Notes: generated from the sequence alone by a model not told the origin. A stretch of DNA of 64,000 nucleotides from Ureaplasma miroungigenitalium (GCF_025780085.1 NZ_JAOXHL010000003.1:36668-100667), one strand, 5' to 3'; positions 1-11,621 are shown, counted from the first letter of the stretch. Program-made: numbers and translations.

Positions 1-134
1 AAATTAAAGCTGCCGGCGGTGTTAAAAACATCGATGATTTAGAAGCATTTATTAAACACGGGGCAACGAGAATTGGTACATCATCTGCAATTAAAATTTT
101 AAAAAATGCGAAGATTGGTGAAAGTGATTACTAA
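1..134 (+). CDS. deoC: Deoxyribose-phosphate aldolase, C-terminal end (partial)
   Basis: Only the last 44 residues are present; the gene enters from the left edge (first full codon at position 3). The segment KAAGGVKNIDD followed by HGATRIGTSSA is the typical C-terminal phosphate-binding part of DeoC, which splits 2-deoxyribose-5-phosphate into glyceraldehyde-3-phosphate and acetaldehyde during nucleoside salvage. Its stop codon overlaps the ATG of the next gene (TAATG), so the two are translationally coupled. Confidence 0.85.
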   Translation, partial: IKAAGGVKNIDDLEAFIKHGATRIGTSSAIKILKNAKIGESDY

Positions 135-1648
135 TGCAGAATACTTCAAAACAAAATTTTTGAACCAAACATTTCGGAACTAAAGAGTTTGCAAAAATAA
201 TTTGTAAACAATTTTTTCCAACGGTTATTAACTTTATTATCTTAACAATTATCCCGATGGTGGGATCTTTTTTATTAGCTGCGTTTAACGTCGGCAGCCA
301 TGGGACCGAGGCTAAAACGGCTGCTATTTTAGCGATTGAAGTAATGTTCTTACCAGTTATTTTAATGACTGCGATAACTTCAATGGGAGCTACTTTAGGA
401 GCGCAGTATTATGGGCACAAGGATTTCGTGCGTTTTAAAGAGACGATGAACTTCTCAATTTTTGTGGGATTAATTACTGCGGTTGTGATTACGATTATTG
501 CAATGAGTATCCCAAATCAATTAATTGCTTTATTTAGTGGTTCTAAATTAAAAGACAACGCAACGCCTGAACAAATTGCATCATTTAAGTTAACTAATGA
601 ACTGGCAGCCAGCTATTTACGTATTGTAATTGCCTCATTAATACCATTTATTGTCAGCTTTACATTTGCAACGGCTTTCAGACAAGATAAAGCAACATTC
701 TGACCATTAATTTCGTCATCTGTTGCTTTAGCAATTAACATTATTTTAGCGGCCATCTTAGTTAAGGTTTTTGAACATGATTACTACAATGCAACTATGG
801 CAGTCGCTGGATGTACATTGATTGCACGTTTCTCTAATGCTTTATTCTTAGTAATCTTGTCATTATTTAAAAAAACACGACCATATTATATTTTTAACCA
901 TTTACGAATTAGTAAATTAGTTTTCAAACAAGTGGTTAAAGTTGGATGACAAATTGTAATTAACGAATTCTTATTCGCTTTAGGAACAACTGTTATTCTT
1001 GGATTTATGTTGAATTATTATAGTGATAAGCGGGACTCAATTGCCACTGTTTCATTATTAATTCAATTTATTGCTTTAATGTGACCGGGTTCTGCAGCTG
1101 TTACAGCGGTTGTTGTAACGGCAGAATTAGGGGCGCAAAGAAACGATTTAGCTAAACAAAATGCGCGTCGTTTAATCAATTGAAGTTTTATAGCTGCGAC
1201 TCTTTTAAGTATTATTATTTTAATCTTATCAACATTCGTAAACCAATTATTAAACCCACCAACTGACGACTCTATAGCAGCTAAAGAAAGAGCTGAAGCT
1301 ATCGTCAAAACAGCAACATACCTAGAATATGTGCTTTTAGTTCGAGTGATGTTTGAATTCCCGTTTGCTTTTATGTATTCAGCAATTAAGAGTGGGGGAA
1401 GTAAATTCTTATTAGCTATGGATATTTTATCTGTTGTTATTTGAATGATTATTATTGGGCTAATGACAAATGTTAATGTAGACCCAAACAATAAGTACAA
1501 TATTTATCTCCTGTTCTTCATAATGTATGCCGAAAACATTTTTAAATTCGCCTTGGGATGAATTATCTTTAGTAAAACCAAATGGAACAAAACGGTTATC
1601 CATACAGAAGAGGGATTAAATGAAAATACAACAAATAAACAAGTTTAG
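134..1648 (+). CDS. MATE-family multidrug/cation efflux transporter
   Basis: A 504-residue polytopic membrane protein with many hydrophobic segments separated by short charged loops. Its length and two-halved layout match MATE (multi antimicrobial extrusion) family transporters, which export drugs or toxic metabolites in exchange for Na+ or H+. Several TGA codons (for example in KVGWQIV and ALMWPGS) must be read as Trp. The start ATG overlaps the deoC stop, and the end overlaps the following helicase gene by 29 bp, so this is one operon. The substrate cannot be told from the sequence. Confidence 0.8.
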
Positions 1649-2975
1649 AAATTTACAACCTTGAATCATCGAGGTTCTAAATCGTTTAAACATTATTAAA
1701 CCAACACAAATTCAAAGAGATACTTTTGGGTATCTAAATAAACAAAAAAACTTAGTTGGGATTGCAGAAACGGGAACAGGAAAAACTTTAGCTTTCTGTT
1801 TACCTATTTTAAATAATTTAGATTTTGACAAACAGCTACAAGCTTTAATTATTGTTCCTACAAAAGAATTAGCAATGCAAATTAATGCTGCACTAACTCC
1901 GTTTGTGGAACATAATAAACATTTAAATGTTAAAGCGTTAGTTGGGGGTGTTGATTTAGAAAAACAAGTTAACAAGGATTGAAATAAAAATCAAATTATT
2001 ATTGCCACACCTAATCGTCTGAAATATTTCTTAGAAAATAATTATTTAGATCTACGTGAACTAAAAACACTAGTATTCGATGAAGCTGATATGTTAATGG
2101 AACATGGCTTTGCAGACGACTTAGATGCTGTGATGCAACGGATTAGCAAATTAAATGTTCAAAAAGTTAGCTTTTCAGCAACTTTGAATGAAATGCTATC
2201 AATCCAAATTAAAAAATATTTTGGTGACACTAAGATTGTTAATAGTGCAACTAATATTTACACGAATGAAAACATCAAACACTATATCATTCATAACCAT
2301 GATAAAGATCACTCGCTAGCTACTTTAATGCGTACTATCGACCCATATTTATGCTTAATTTTTTGTAATACAAAAAAACAAGTAGAAAAGATCTATAAAC
2401 AATTATTGGACCAAAAATATAATGTGGGAATGTTCCACGGTGATTTGCAAAAACGTGAGCGTCACAATGCTTATAAAAAAATGAAAAACCTGGACTTCCA
2501 ATATGTTGTTTGTTCTGATTTAGCGAGTCGTGGGTTAGATATTGATGGTGCTAGTCATATTATTAGTTATGATTTACCGTCCGAAAGTGAGTTTTATGTA
2601 CACCGTGCCGGCCGTGCTGGTCGTGGTAAATATACCGGTGAATCTTACGTTTTATATGATAACCGCCAGAAGTCAACAGAACTTTTAAAACTAGTTAAGA
2701 AGGGTATTGTCTTTCTTCATAAAAGAATTCGTAATAATGAATTATCAAACTACAAATATACTTGAAAAACAAATAAAGCACCTGTTGATTTTAAAACTAA
2801 TTTAGAGATTAAAAAAGCTGTTTTATTAGCTGATAAAAAAGTCAAGCCAGGCTATAAGAAAAAACTAAAACAAACGATTAGTAAAATTCAACAAAAAAAC
2901 AAACGAGCACACATTGAAAAGAAAATGAATGCTCATAGAATTCGTGGCTATAAAATGAAAAACGCGAATAAATAA
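1620..2975 (+). CDS. DEAD-box ATP-dependent RNA helicase
   Basis: A 451-residue protein with the ordered motifs of a DEAD-box helicase: motif I AETGTGKT, Ia PTKELAMQ, II DEAD, III SAT, and the second RecA-like domain ending in motif VI HRAGRAGRG. These enzymes unwind short RNA duplexes in ribosome assembly or mRNA decay. The C-terminal tail of about 70 residues is very rich in Lys (KPGYKKKLKQ...), suiting RNA binding, as in CshA/CshB-like proteins. It starts inside the end of the MATE gene; no separate promoter is visible. Confidence 0.9.
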
Positions 2976-2986
2976 CAAGCTTAATT

Positions 2987-3691
2987 ATGTTAAAAATAAA
3001 AATTGATTTGCACACGCATACAGTTGACTCGAATAAATATGGATCAAATGTAAGCAAGAGTTCGGACGATGATATTTTTTATAAATTAAAAACCAACAAC
3101 GTTAAAATAGTGTGCTTTTCAGATCATTTAAATTTTGATAAAAATCAATATTTAAAAAGGGCATCCTTGGGTTTAGAATTTAAACCAGAAATAATTGTAT
3201 GACCAGGGATTGAAATTGATATTTATTTGCATGACAAAAATACACGTGCACAGGTGATAGTGGTATTTAATCCCAGTCATGATTTAGCTGCACTAGAAAA
3301 ATTTTGTCAAACAAATTTTAATCCAGACTTTAATCCGCTAAATTTTGATAAACATTCTTATGCAGAATTGATTTCTTTGTTAACTAAGGAACAATATGAC
3401 TTCTTGATTTTTCCGCACGTTGGTAAAGGTGTTGATTTTGTTTATCCAACAGATATTGAAAACCAAAGAGTGGATGGTTTGGATAGTATCAAACCAGACC
3501 ATAAAAATGTTTTAAAAATGCGTAAACACGGAATCCAAGCACCGGTTGTGTGTTTTAGTGATACACATGATTGAGAAAACTACCCACAACATAGTTATTA
3601 TTGAACATGACTAACTACTGAATCGCTTGCTTTTAATGACGTGAAACAATCTATTTTACAACATCAAATTACACTAAAAAAATGTGTATAA
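2987..3691 (+). CDS. PHP-domain metal-dependent phosphoesterase
   Basis: A 234-residue protein made of a single PHP domain. Metal-binding motifs are visible: DLHTHT near the N-terminus, FSDHLN, PGIEID, IFPHVGKG and a final FSDTHD. PHP domains hydrolyse phosphoesters with two or three bound metals. The layout (PGIEI block, then a long insert and SDTHD) resembles the N-terminal PHP part of large PHP-ATPase fusion proteins (TrlF-like). Here it is a separate gene, 11 bp after the helicase, and an SMC-like ATPase follows only after a terminator and a new promoter. Substrate unknown. Confidence 0.75.
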
Positions 3692-3702
3692 AGAAGATGA
3701 TA

Positions 3703-3736
3703 AAAGAGCGTTAAAGACGTTCTTTTATTTCTTTTA
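3703..3736 (+). terminator. Intrinsic terminator after the PHP gene
   Basis: A 7-bp stem AGAGCGT/ACGTTCT (one G-U pair) with a short AT-rich loop, followed by a T-rich run. It separates the deoC-to-PHP operon from the ATPase gene. Confidence 0.65.
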
Positions 3737-3740
3737 AGGT

Positions 3741-3746
3741 TATAAT
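3741..3746 (+). promoter_or_regulatory. -10 element of the ATPase gene
   Basis: Perfect TATAAT immediately after the terminator and 30 bp before the ATG at 3777. A strong ribosome-binding site (AGAGGAGGG) lies at 3764-3772. No convincing -35 is seen. Confidence 0.6.
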
Positions 3747-3776
3747 ATTCGTATTCCACACAAAGAGGAGGGAAAT

Positions 3777-5492
3777 ATGATTTCATATATTGAATTTGAA
3801 AACAAAAAAACGGATGAACTATATCGTTTAGACTTTGACACACATTGTAATATTATTTTAGGATGTAAGGGTTCTGGCAAGAGTAGTTTATTATTAATGA
3901 TTGCTGAAATCATAGCAGAAAAAGCTATTGATAATCCTAGTTTAAATGACTTTAAAAATCGCTTTTTAGGTGATTGAGCCATTAAGACAATTTGTTATGA
4001 CCAAACGAACCGGATTGATAGAATTAACCATAAAGAACTAAAAATCGCTGCAAAATGAGAAAAGATACCAACAGAATTGCAAGCATTTTTACCGGGTTAC
4101 ATTATTCAAAATGATGATCGTAAGGTCTCGTTAGATGAGATTACGGAAATCGAAAATACGAAAACAAAGGTCACAAAAGAATTTGTAGATGTGATCATGA
4201 ATAATCGGCCTTTTGAAAAAGAACTTAAACTATTTAGCGAATTGTATGATTATGTTGAGGCATATTATAGTTTGCAAGATCAAACGTTAGACTACACCGT
4301 TTTTATTAAGAGTAACAAAAGTTTAGCTGAACTAAAAAACAAAAAAACTAACTTTACGCATAATTTGAAATATGATCCCAAACCAATTATTGATCGTTGA
4401 GATGAGTTACAAAAACAACTACAAATCAATTACATTGATCGTTTACAACTGTTGCTGAATTCAGATAAAAATGTTGCAAAAATCTTGCATGAAATTAATG
4501 ACTTATTTCCAAATGCTAAACAGACTCATGAAACACTTATTAATATGGGTGAAGATCATCAGAGAATGATTCATTTAATTGAAGAACAAATTAACAAATA
4601 TAAACAAATAAAAGCTCATATCGATCAATATAAAAATACTTTTGCTTTGTTTGCCAAAGTTTTTCGTAACAAAATCAATGAAAATAAAGCACGAAATACA
4701 CAAGAACAAAACATGTTTGAAAAATACACGCAAGTGTTAGATTATTTCAAAAAACTGCCCCGGATTCTCATTAACATTCAAAACCAATATCAGAAGATTA
4801 TTAATGATGATACAATCATTCCTATCAATTGAGTTTTGAAAAAACAATTAGAACGTTGCCCAGGATTAGAATTCCGCTTTAAATCTTTTAACCTTTCGAA
4901 CGAAGAAAAAAGAGATATTATTAAAAAATATATTGGGATGCCAGGCAATGGGAATATTCGCTTAGATAAGTTAAAACTTGATAAATCAAATAAAACTATG
5001 CAAAAAATAATTGAGGATTTATTAAAGAAGACCGAGAATGAAGAAAAGCGCATTGTGCTATATGCGAACGATAAAGAATATTCGACATTATCAAATGGGC
5101 AAAAAACTATGTTCGGTGTTTTATATGGGATTGAAGCGGCGCGAACATCCAATGATTTACACGCCAATTATTTTCTCTTAGATCAAATTGAAGATAATTT
5201 AGATTCTAAGACAGTTTTTGATGAAATTCTTCCCGTGCTGAAATCACTAAAAAAAGAAAATAAACAAATTTTTATTGTTACACACAATCCTAATCTAGGT
5301 ATCTTATTAGATGGTAAAGTTATTGAAACAGATATTCATCACCCTGAGATGGCATTTAAATTTAAGAATGTTGAAACATTAGCGGGGCATGATAATGCTC
5401 AATCAATTTATTTAGAAGGAACAATGGAAGCCTTAGAACAACGTCGTGCGATTTTAAATCAAAAAATTGAAAATAAGGAAGGAAAAAACTAA
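3777..5492 (+). CDS. SMC-like AAA ATPase (TrlF/RloC-like head domains)
   Basis: A 571-residue ATPase of the SMC/RecF type. The Walker A is GCKGSGKSS (about residues 29-37). A long charged helical middle (about residues 180-370, probably coiled coil) is followed by an ABC-like signature LSNGQK, a Walker B reading FLLDQIEDNLD, and an H-loop VTHNPN. Gln in place of the usual catalytic Glu (DQ.EDNLD) is the form I recall in ATPases fused to PHP domains, so I do not take it as a lost residue. It lies beside a PHP gene and overlaps a small downstream gene (TAATG), suggesting a three-component module. The function (DNA/RNA surveillance, repair or defence) is inference. Confidence 0.75.
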
Positions 5493-5791
5493 TGATCATA
5501 ATTAACTATATTCCTGAAGACCAAACAATTAGTGTGTCTTCTGATAAAATACGAGAGAATAAAAAAGGCAACCAACTGATTATTAATATCGAAAATCCTG
5601 GTGAAGGATGACAAGCAGATAAAATTAATAACTTCTTAGCTTTACTTGTAGACAATGAAGAAGAATTAGAAGTACAACTAACACCAGACGCAACAGCTGC
5701 GCAAAAAGAAGTGTTTGCCATCGATTTTGTCTATGAATTATTTCACACGTTTGCAAAAGAATACAATCTAAACCGCCAGATGGCAAAATAA
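5492..5791 (+). CDS. Small conserved-looking protein coupled to the SMC-like ATPase
   Basis: A 99-residue acidic, soluble protein whose ATG overlaps the ATPase stop (TAATG), so it is translated as its partner. No signal peptide or membrane segment is visible. The C-terminal part (VFAIDFVYELFHTFAKEYN) looks helical. I do not recognise a family. An accessory or specificity subunit of the PHP/ATPase system is the simplest guess. It is followed directly by a hairpin terminator. Confidence 0.65.
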
Positions 5792-5814
5792 AAAAAGGGT
5801 TAATCCCTTTTTTT
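5790..5814. terminator. Bidirectional terminator between the ATPase module and metG
   Basis: Stem AAAAAGGG / CCCTTTTT with loop TTAAT. It has a T-run on the plus strand and, read in reverse, also on the minus strand, where it overlaps the metG stop codon. Confidence 0.8.
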
Positions 5815-7354
5815 ATTTTTCAATAACAATACGTTGGAAGATAGGAGAAGCTGTGCCGACTTCGTGATTATTAAATAAATGATAATCGCGTAGCTTTTTA
5901 AATGTTAACATCTCAGGTGTAAAGTTCATTTGTTGAGCAACAGTTTGAGTAGATGTTTGCAAAATAGGTTGATATAAGATTGTACAAATATGAACAACCT
6001 TAGTTAAGAAATATAAAAGTTCATCAAGAGCAGCAATATCATCGTTTTTGAATAATTCTCACGGCTTCTTTTCTTCAATGTATTTATTTGCAAAATCTAA
6101 TAAGTTTTGTAAAACCATTAATGCTTTATCAATTTGATAAAGATTAATTTGGTCTATAAATTGTTTAATAAATTGGTCTAATTGATCAGTTAGATCTTTT
6201 GGTAAAGTAACAGGACGTATGATGTTACTGTTGTATTTTTTTAGCATTCCTAAAGTTCGAGAAACCATATTGCCAAAGTTATTAGCCAGATGTGTATTGT
6301 ATGTTTCAATTAAATTATCATAACTAAAAACGCTATCTTTATACATTGATAAATCGGCTAATAAATAATAACGCGTAACATCAGCGCCGAAACGATCAAT
6401 TAAGTCATGTGGATCTACAACATTACCCAATGATTTTGACATCTTACCTTCTTTAGTAATAATTCAACCGTGCGAAAGAATTTTAGATGGTAAACGGATA
6501 CCTAAATCATGTAGGAAGATTGGTCAATAAATACAGTGGAAACGAGTAATTTCCTTTGATAATAAATGAACAACTTCTGTTTTATCATCGTTTCAAAATT
6601 TTTGGAAAAGGTGATCATCATTCGTTAAGTAACCAGTAGCTGTTACATAATTCATTAGTGCATCTAATCAGACATAAATAACATGTTCAGGATTTTCTAG
6701 GATAGGAACCCCTCAGTTAAAAGTAGTACGTGAAATAGAAAGATCGTTTAAATCTTGTAAGAAGTTATTGATCAGCTCATTTACACGTTCTTTAGGAACA
6801 ATAAAATCAGGATGCTGTGCATAATAGTCCATTAAAAATTGCGTGCTCTCTTTCATTTTATAGAAATAAGAAGCTTCCTTTTTTTGTTCTAGAAGATGGC
6901 CGAAATGACATGTTTTTTGATTGTCACTATTGATGACAACGTCAGCATCGTTAATGTTTTCTTCACATGAAACACAATAATTACCCACTCATTCATCTAA
7001 ATAAATTTTGTTTTGTTTATATAATTGAGAAAAAATCTTTTGAACGCTTTGCACGTGGTTTTTATTAGTGGTACGAATAAAACAGTCGTAATCAATTTGT
7101 AGACGTGTTCATAGATCAACAAAACTTTGTTGCATTAAATCAACATATGCTTGTTCACTCATGTTAGCTTCCTTAGCTTTAGTTTGAATTTTTTGACCGT
7201 GTTCGTCAACTCCGGTTACAAAAAAAGTTTCATAACCGAAGAGCTTTTTATATTTGGCTAAAACATCGGCAATAATGGTTGAATAAGCGTGGCCGATATG
7301 GGGTTTACCAGAAGGGTAGTAAATGGGTGTTGAGATAAAGAATTTTTGAGACAT
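5813..7354 (-). CDS. metG: Methionyl-tRNA synthetase
   Basis: A 513-residue class I aminoacyl-tRNA synthetase that charges tRNA-Met. The N-terminal HIGH signature appears as PHIGHAYST, and the second ATP-binding motif as GKMSKSLGN. The connective region has a degenerate zinc-knuckle area ([10 protein letters not shown] ... CHFGH). Length fits the short bacterial form without the C-terminal tRNA-binding domain. A separate YtpR-type tRNA-binding protein is encoded at the head of the same operon. Several Trp are encoded by TGA. Last gene of the minus-strand operon, 10 bp after rarA. Confidence 0.95.
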
Positions 7355-7364
7355 GGTAATCCTC

Positions 7365-8597
7365 CTATTTCTTTCTTTTTGTAAAACTTTGATGAATGAT
7401 ATTCAGTTTTTCTTCTAAATCATTTTTTTGACCAAAATAAAATTTTTGATGTTTGATCTGTTTTGGTAGATAATCCTGTTCAATATAATGTTGCGGAAAA
7501 TCATGCGGATATAAATAACCCTTAACGCCTAGTTTCACAGCACTTGCATAATGCGCATCGCGTAAATGGTTGGGAACATTATGTTCGCCTTGTTCTTCTA
7601 AACTCATGAGCACAGCATTATAAGCTAAATATGAAGCATTGGATTTGGGTGACATACAGATCTGAATGACTAAATTAGCTAAAATCTTTTCGTTTTCAGG
7701 ATAGCCTAGATAACGGCATGAACTAATTCCTTGATCAACGCGTGCACATAAGTTAATATTAGCTAATCCCACATCTTCATATACACACACAAGCATGCGT
7801 CGATAAATAGCATCAAAATCACCGATCCGAATTAAACGGGCAAGGTAGTATAAACCTGCGTCAATATCTGAACCTCGTAAGGATTTATGAAAAGCCGATT
7901 TTAAATCATGGATTTCATTACCATCCCTATGGCCTAAACTATAAGAACCACCCATAATTTGAGTTAGTAGTGCAAGGTTAATTGGTGTGGGTTCACTATA
8001 TAGAACACTAATAATTTCCAATATATTTATAATCGCTCGCAAATCACCATTAGTTTGTTGAATTAAATAATCAAACGCTTGCGGTTCGAAATAAGTATGT
8101 GGATTAAATAAATTAGTTAGTCGTTGCTGAATGCTAGTGGGCTTAATAGGGTGAAAAGCCAATAATTGACAACGCGAACGCAGGGCTGCGTTAATAGCGA
8201 AGAACGGGTTTTCAGTTGTGGTGGCGAAGATAATGATTTTATTAGATTCAATTAATGGTAAAAGGATATCTTGCTTATCTTTATTGAGTCGATGAATTTC
8301 ATCGACAACAATAATGTATTGTTGCGATAATTTAGCTACTTCTATAATATTTAGCAAATCTTTTTTGCTATCTAAAACCGGATTAAAAAACTGAAACGGA
8401 ATATTTAAATTAGCAGCCAAAACACGAGCGAAACTGGATTTACCAACGCCTGGTGGACCGTGCATAATTAAATTCGTGGCATATTTCTTATCCACCATAC
8501 GCGCTAATAAACCGTTGGTACCTAAAAGATGTTCTTGACCAACTAAGTCTGTTAAATGTTGTGGCGTTTTCAATTGTTCAATAATTTTTTTAAGCAT
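7365..8597 (-). CDS. rarA: Replication-associated recombination protein A (AAA+ ATPase)
   Basis: A 410-residue AAA+ clamp-loader-like ATPase of the RarA/MgsA/WRNIP1 family, acting at stalled replication forks. Walker A is GPPGVGKSS (residues 47-55), Walker B VVDEIHR, with sensor 1 region ATTENP. The C-terminal tetramerisation domain ([16 protein letters not shown]) is also typical. It overlaps rsmI by 8 bp and precedes metG. Full family length. Confidence 0.92.
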   Translation of the reverse strand: MLKKIIEQLKTPQHLTDLVGQEHLLGTNGLLARMVDKKYATNLIMHGPPGVGKSSFARVLAANLNIPFQFFNPVLDSKKDLLNIIEVAKLSQQYIIVVDEIHRLNKDKQDILLPLIESNKIIIFATTTENPFFAINAALRSRCQLLAFHPIKPTSIQQRLTNLFNPHTYFEPQAFDYLIQQTNGDLRAIINILEIISVLYSEPTPINLALLTQIMGGSYSLGHRDGNEIHDLKSAFHKSLRGSDIDAGLYYLARLIRIGDFDAIYRRMLVCVYEDVGLANINLCARVDQGISSCRYLGYPENEKILANLVIQICMSPKSNASYLAYNAVLMSLEEQGEHNVPNHLRDAHYASAVKLGVKGYLYPHDFPQHYIEQDYLPKQIKHQKFYFGQKNDLEEKLNIIHQSFTKRKK

Positions 8598-9435
8598 AGT
8601 TTAACATAATCTTGTAAAGTTCGCTAGCATTTAATTCATAAGCTTTGGCAACTTGTTTACAAGCATCTTTTAAACGCATGCCATCACGCGTTAAATCTAA
8701 AATATTTTTAACAATTATTTCAGAATCTTCTTCTTGTTTTAATTGTGTTTGTTGTTCGTTATTATCAATAACAATAACGAATTCACCTAGTTCGGTAATT
8801 TGATCAGCAATGGTTGATATTTTACCAAAATAAAATGATTCATTTAGTTTAGTTAATTCACGACCAATAAATACATTAACATCACCAAAAACAGTGTGTA
8901 AATCTGCTAAGGTTTTTTTGATTCGGTGTACTGCTTCATAAACTACAAATGTGGTTTGTACATTGGCGTATTTCTTGAGTACATCTAAACGTTGTTTTTG
9001 GGTTTTGCCAAGGAAACCAAGGAACATAAAGGTTGATGATAATAGTCCACTAGCCACTAGTGCATGCATACATGCTGATGGACCATTAATCACTTCTACT
9101 CCTATGTTATTAGCGTGGCAGGCATTAATTAAGTTGTAACCGGGATCAGCTACAGTCGGGTAACCAGCATCACTGACTAATACTGTTTTGTAATTCTTAA
9201 TATACTCTAATGCTTCATCAATTTTGACTTGTTCTTTAAAGTTATCAAAACGGATTAATTTTTTATAATCAATAATATTAAAAGCATGCAATAGTTTTTT
9301 TGTAATGCGCGTGTCTTCACATAAGATAACATAAGCTTCATTTAAGGCATTAATGGCTCTTTGATTCATTTCTTTTAAGTTACCAATGGGTGTAGCAATT
9401 ACACTCAACTGACATTTAAAATCTTTTAAAAACAT
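8590..9435 (-). CDS. rsmI: 16S rRNA (cytidine-1402 2'-O)-methyltransferase
   Basis: A 281-residue protein of the tetrapyrrole methylase (SAM-binding) superfamily. Diagnostic stretches are SVIATPIGNLKEMN at the N-terminus, LCEDTRITKKLL, VSDAGYPTVADPG and NGPSACMHALVASG. RsmI methylates the ribose of C1402 in the decoding centre of 16S rRNA. It starts 2 bp after rnmV ends and overlaps rarA by 8 bp. Confidence 0.95.
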   Translation of the reverse strand: MFLKDFKCQLSVIATPIGNLKEMNQRAINALNEAYVILCEDTRITKKLLHAFNIIDYKKLIRFDNFKEQVKIDEALEYIKNYKTVLVSDAGYPTVADPGYNLINACHANNIGVEVINGPSACMHALVASGLLSSTFMFLGFLGKTQKQRLDVLKKYANVQTTFVVYEAVHRIKKTLADLHTVFGDVNVFIGRELTKLNESFYFGKISTIADQITELGEFVIVIDNNEQQTQLKQEEDSEIIVKNILDLTRDGMRLKDACKQVAKAYELNASELYKIMLNYA

Positions 9436-9437
9436 AA

Positions 9438-9989
9438 TTACCCCTTTCTTTTTAATAATAAGTCGCGGATTTGTTGAAAGGTTAAATCCATCATGACTAA
9501 ACGTTTATATAATTGTTTGTGATTGGCATAACTGATGTGCAATTGATCGCACAATCACAAGCGTTTATCTTTGCTGTTCAGCTCTAACTCTAAATAATCT
9601 GCTCATGATAATTGTTGAGTATCAAACGAGTTAAAGGGTAAACAATATTTTTGTAAACACTCTAACAAAACTTCGTTATCTGCTTCAGCAATGCCAATTT
9701 TCTTTGGATGTGCAGATTTCATATCTGTTTTTTTAATGAAACAATGATAGACGGGCGCTTGTAAATAATTAGTTATAATTTTACGAATTCGCTCGCCTTG
9801 ATAATCGGGATCTAAGAACAAAATAACGCCCCTAGTTTGCTGAACCTCTTTAATCAATGCTAAAGTTTGCTGACTAATTTGTGAACCATTAGTTAAAATG
9901 AATTCTGCGTCAACCAACGAACCAAGTTTTTGTTGATCAGTTTTCCCTTCAACAACAATTACTGGTTGTATTTTTGGTCGTTTGAACAT
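9438..9989 (-). CDS. rnmV: Ribonuclease M5 (TOPRIM)
   Basis: A 183-residue protein with an N-terminal TOPRIM domain: VVEGKTD holds the catalytic Glu and LDPDYQGERIR the Asp-x-Asp pair. RNase M5 makes the final cuts that mature 5S rRNA in low-GC Gram-positives. In many relatives rnmV is next to ksgA; here it lies between prs and rsmI. Its start is embedded 31 bp inside the end of prs. Confidence 0.9.
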
Positions 9990-11017
9990 ACTGTGTCTAC
10001 GATATCTTCGAATAAAAGTTTTGAATTCAAATCGTGAATCATTGACATTGAACCATCATTTTGTGAGTAGATACGAATACATTCACTTAATGAGTTAGCG
10101 ACACTAACCACTTTTAGTCATGGGTATGAAGGGTTTTTAATAGTATCGGTAATGTACACTGCATCAACCACTTTATTATTAATAGCTTGATCAATTCGCT
10201 CTAATGCGTTTTTGTTGAACAGACCATGTGTAGCCATGATTGTGACAGATGCCGCTCCTTTATCACGCACTAATTGTGCAGCTCCAAGAATTGTCCCTCC
10301 GGTATCGATCATATCATCGATTAAGACACAATCCTTGTCTTTAACTTCTCCTAAAATATTATTAATTTGAACTTGGTTCATACCACAACGACGTTTATCA
10401 ACAATCGCTAAGCCAGTATTTGTTGCCATAGAAATTTCACGACTTCGTTTTACTGAACCATAATCAGGAGCGACAACGACAACATTAGATAAGTTGTTAT
10501 TGTGATCTCTAGCGTATTGTTTGAATAATGTTCATGCCCCTTGCAAAGTATCGAATGGGATGTCATAAAAACCTTGTTGTTGGTTTGAATGGATGTCATA
10601 AGTTAAAACATTATTAGCCCCAGCTGCTTCAATTAATTTAGCTACTAAACGTGCAGAAATTGGTTCACGTGGACTAGCTTTACGGTCTTGACGAGCATAA
10701 CCAAAGTAAGGAATGATAACGTTAATACTTTTAGCTGAAGCTCGACGCATAGCATCGATAGCTATCAATAATTCCATTAAAGCATCATTAACTGGTTTAG
10801 ATGTTGATTGAATTAAAACAACTCGACGGTGACGAACTGTTATTTTCGGTTTAACTAACACTTCTCCATCAGCGAAATGTGCGATATCAATGGGTGGTAA
10901 TTCTGTATTTAAAATCTTAGCAATTTTTTCACCTAGTTCTTGTGAATTAGATAAGGCAAAAATTAAAACATCTTGTTGAATACTTGTTGATTGATTTTTA
11001 TCAGTTATTTTAGGCAT
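9959..11017 (-). CDS. prs: Ribose-phosphate pyrophosphokinase (PRPP synthase)
   Basis: A 352-residue enzyme making phosphoribosyl pyrophosphate from ribose-5-phosphate and ATP; PRPP feeds hpt (51.4 kb) and other salvage enzymes. Visible: the flexible-loop region YFGYARQDRKASPREPISA and the PRPP-binding loop VLIDDMIDTGGT. It is somewhat longer than the usual 315-330 residues because of extra C-terminal residues overlapping rnmV. The start ATG overlaps the stop of the YtpR-like gene by 8 bp. Confidence 0.95.
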
Positions 11018-11621
11018 GAGTTTTCTCCTTCATATTAGCATAAACAAAGTGGCAAATATCATTGACATGATATGTTTGAGGATCTAAATCAATAATCCCT
11101 TCATCGTTAAAACCTTCGACTCTTAATTCTTTTTGTGAACATAACATTCCACTAGAAGTCACGCCCATTAATTTAGATGCCACAATGTACATACCATTGG
11201 GCATCATTTGATTGATTTGTGCAACAACGGTTAGCATCCCTTGTCGAACATTTTTAGCTCCACAAACAATTTGTAGTGTTTGTTCATCAACTGATACTTG
11301 ACAAACGTTTAAGTGTGTATTGGGAATCGGTTCAAAACTAATGATTTGACCTACTTTAAAATATTGAATATTTTCTGTATTAAATGACAAATTGGTAATT
11401 TTTTGTAGTTCATCAATGAATTGTTCAGCGGGCTCTAAAAAACCCTCTACTAATTCACTAAAATATTGACTTGCATGAAAAATGTTAATTCCAACAAGTT
11501 CATTATGTGCTTTTAAAAGGACAACATCATCATTAATGTTTTGTTGTTCTGTTACTAATTGGTTATTAAAACTAACGATTAAACTATCGTTTAAAGTTTG
11601 ATTATTATAAATAATGTACAT
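11010..11621 (-). CDS. YtpR-family tRNA-binding domain protein
   Basis: A 203-residue protein with a C-terminal OB-fold tRNA-binding domain like that at the N-terminus of PheRS beta and in EMAPII/Arc1p. Motifs seen are HLNVCQVSVD, IVCGAKNVRQGM and SSGMLCSQKEL. I chose the ATG at 11621 because GGAAG lies just upstream; an in-frame ATG at 11660 would lie beyond the -10 element and is less likely. First gene of a six-gene operon that ends with metG, where it may help tRNA delivery. Confidence 0.85.
   Translation of the reverse strand: MYIIYNNQTLNDSLIVSFNNQLVTEQQNINDDVVLLKAHNELVGINIFHASQYFSELVEGFLEPAEQFIDELQKITNLSFNTENIQYFKVGQIISFEPIPNTHLNVCQVSVDEQTLQIVCGAKNVRQGMLTVVAQINQMMPNGMYIVASKLMGVTSSGMLCSQKELRVEGFNDEGIIDLDPQTYHVNDICHFVYANMKEKTHA

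Noticed and set aside
1063-1500. Long minus-strand open frame across the MATE gene
   Set aside because: Shadow of the plus-strand coding sequence; no ribosome-binding site or family resemblance.
5115-5230. Gln in place of the Walker B Glu in the SMC-like ATPase as a dead enzyme
   Set aside because: DQ.EDNLD is the form I recall for this ATPase group, and Walker A, signature and H-loop are intact.
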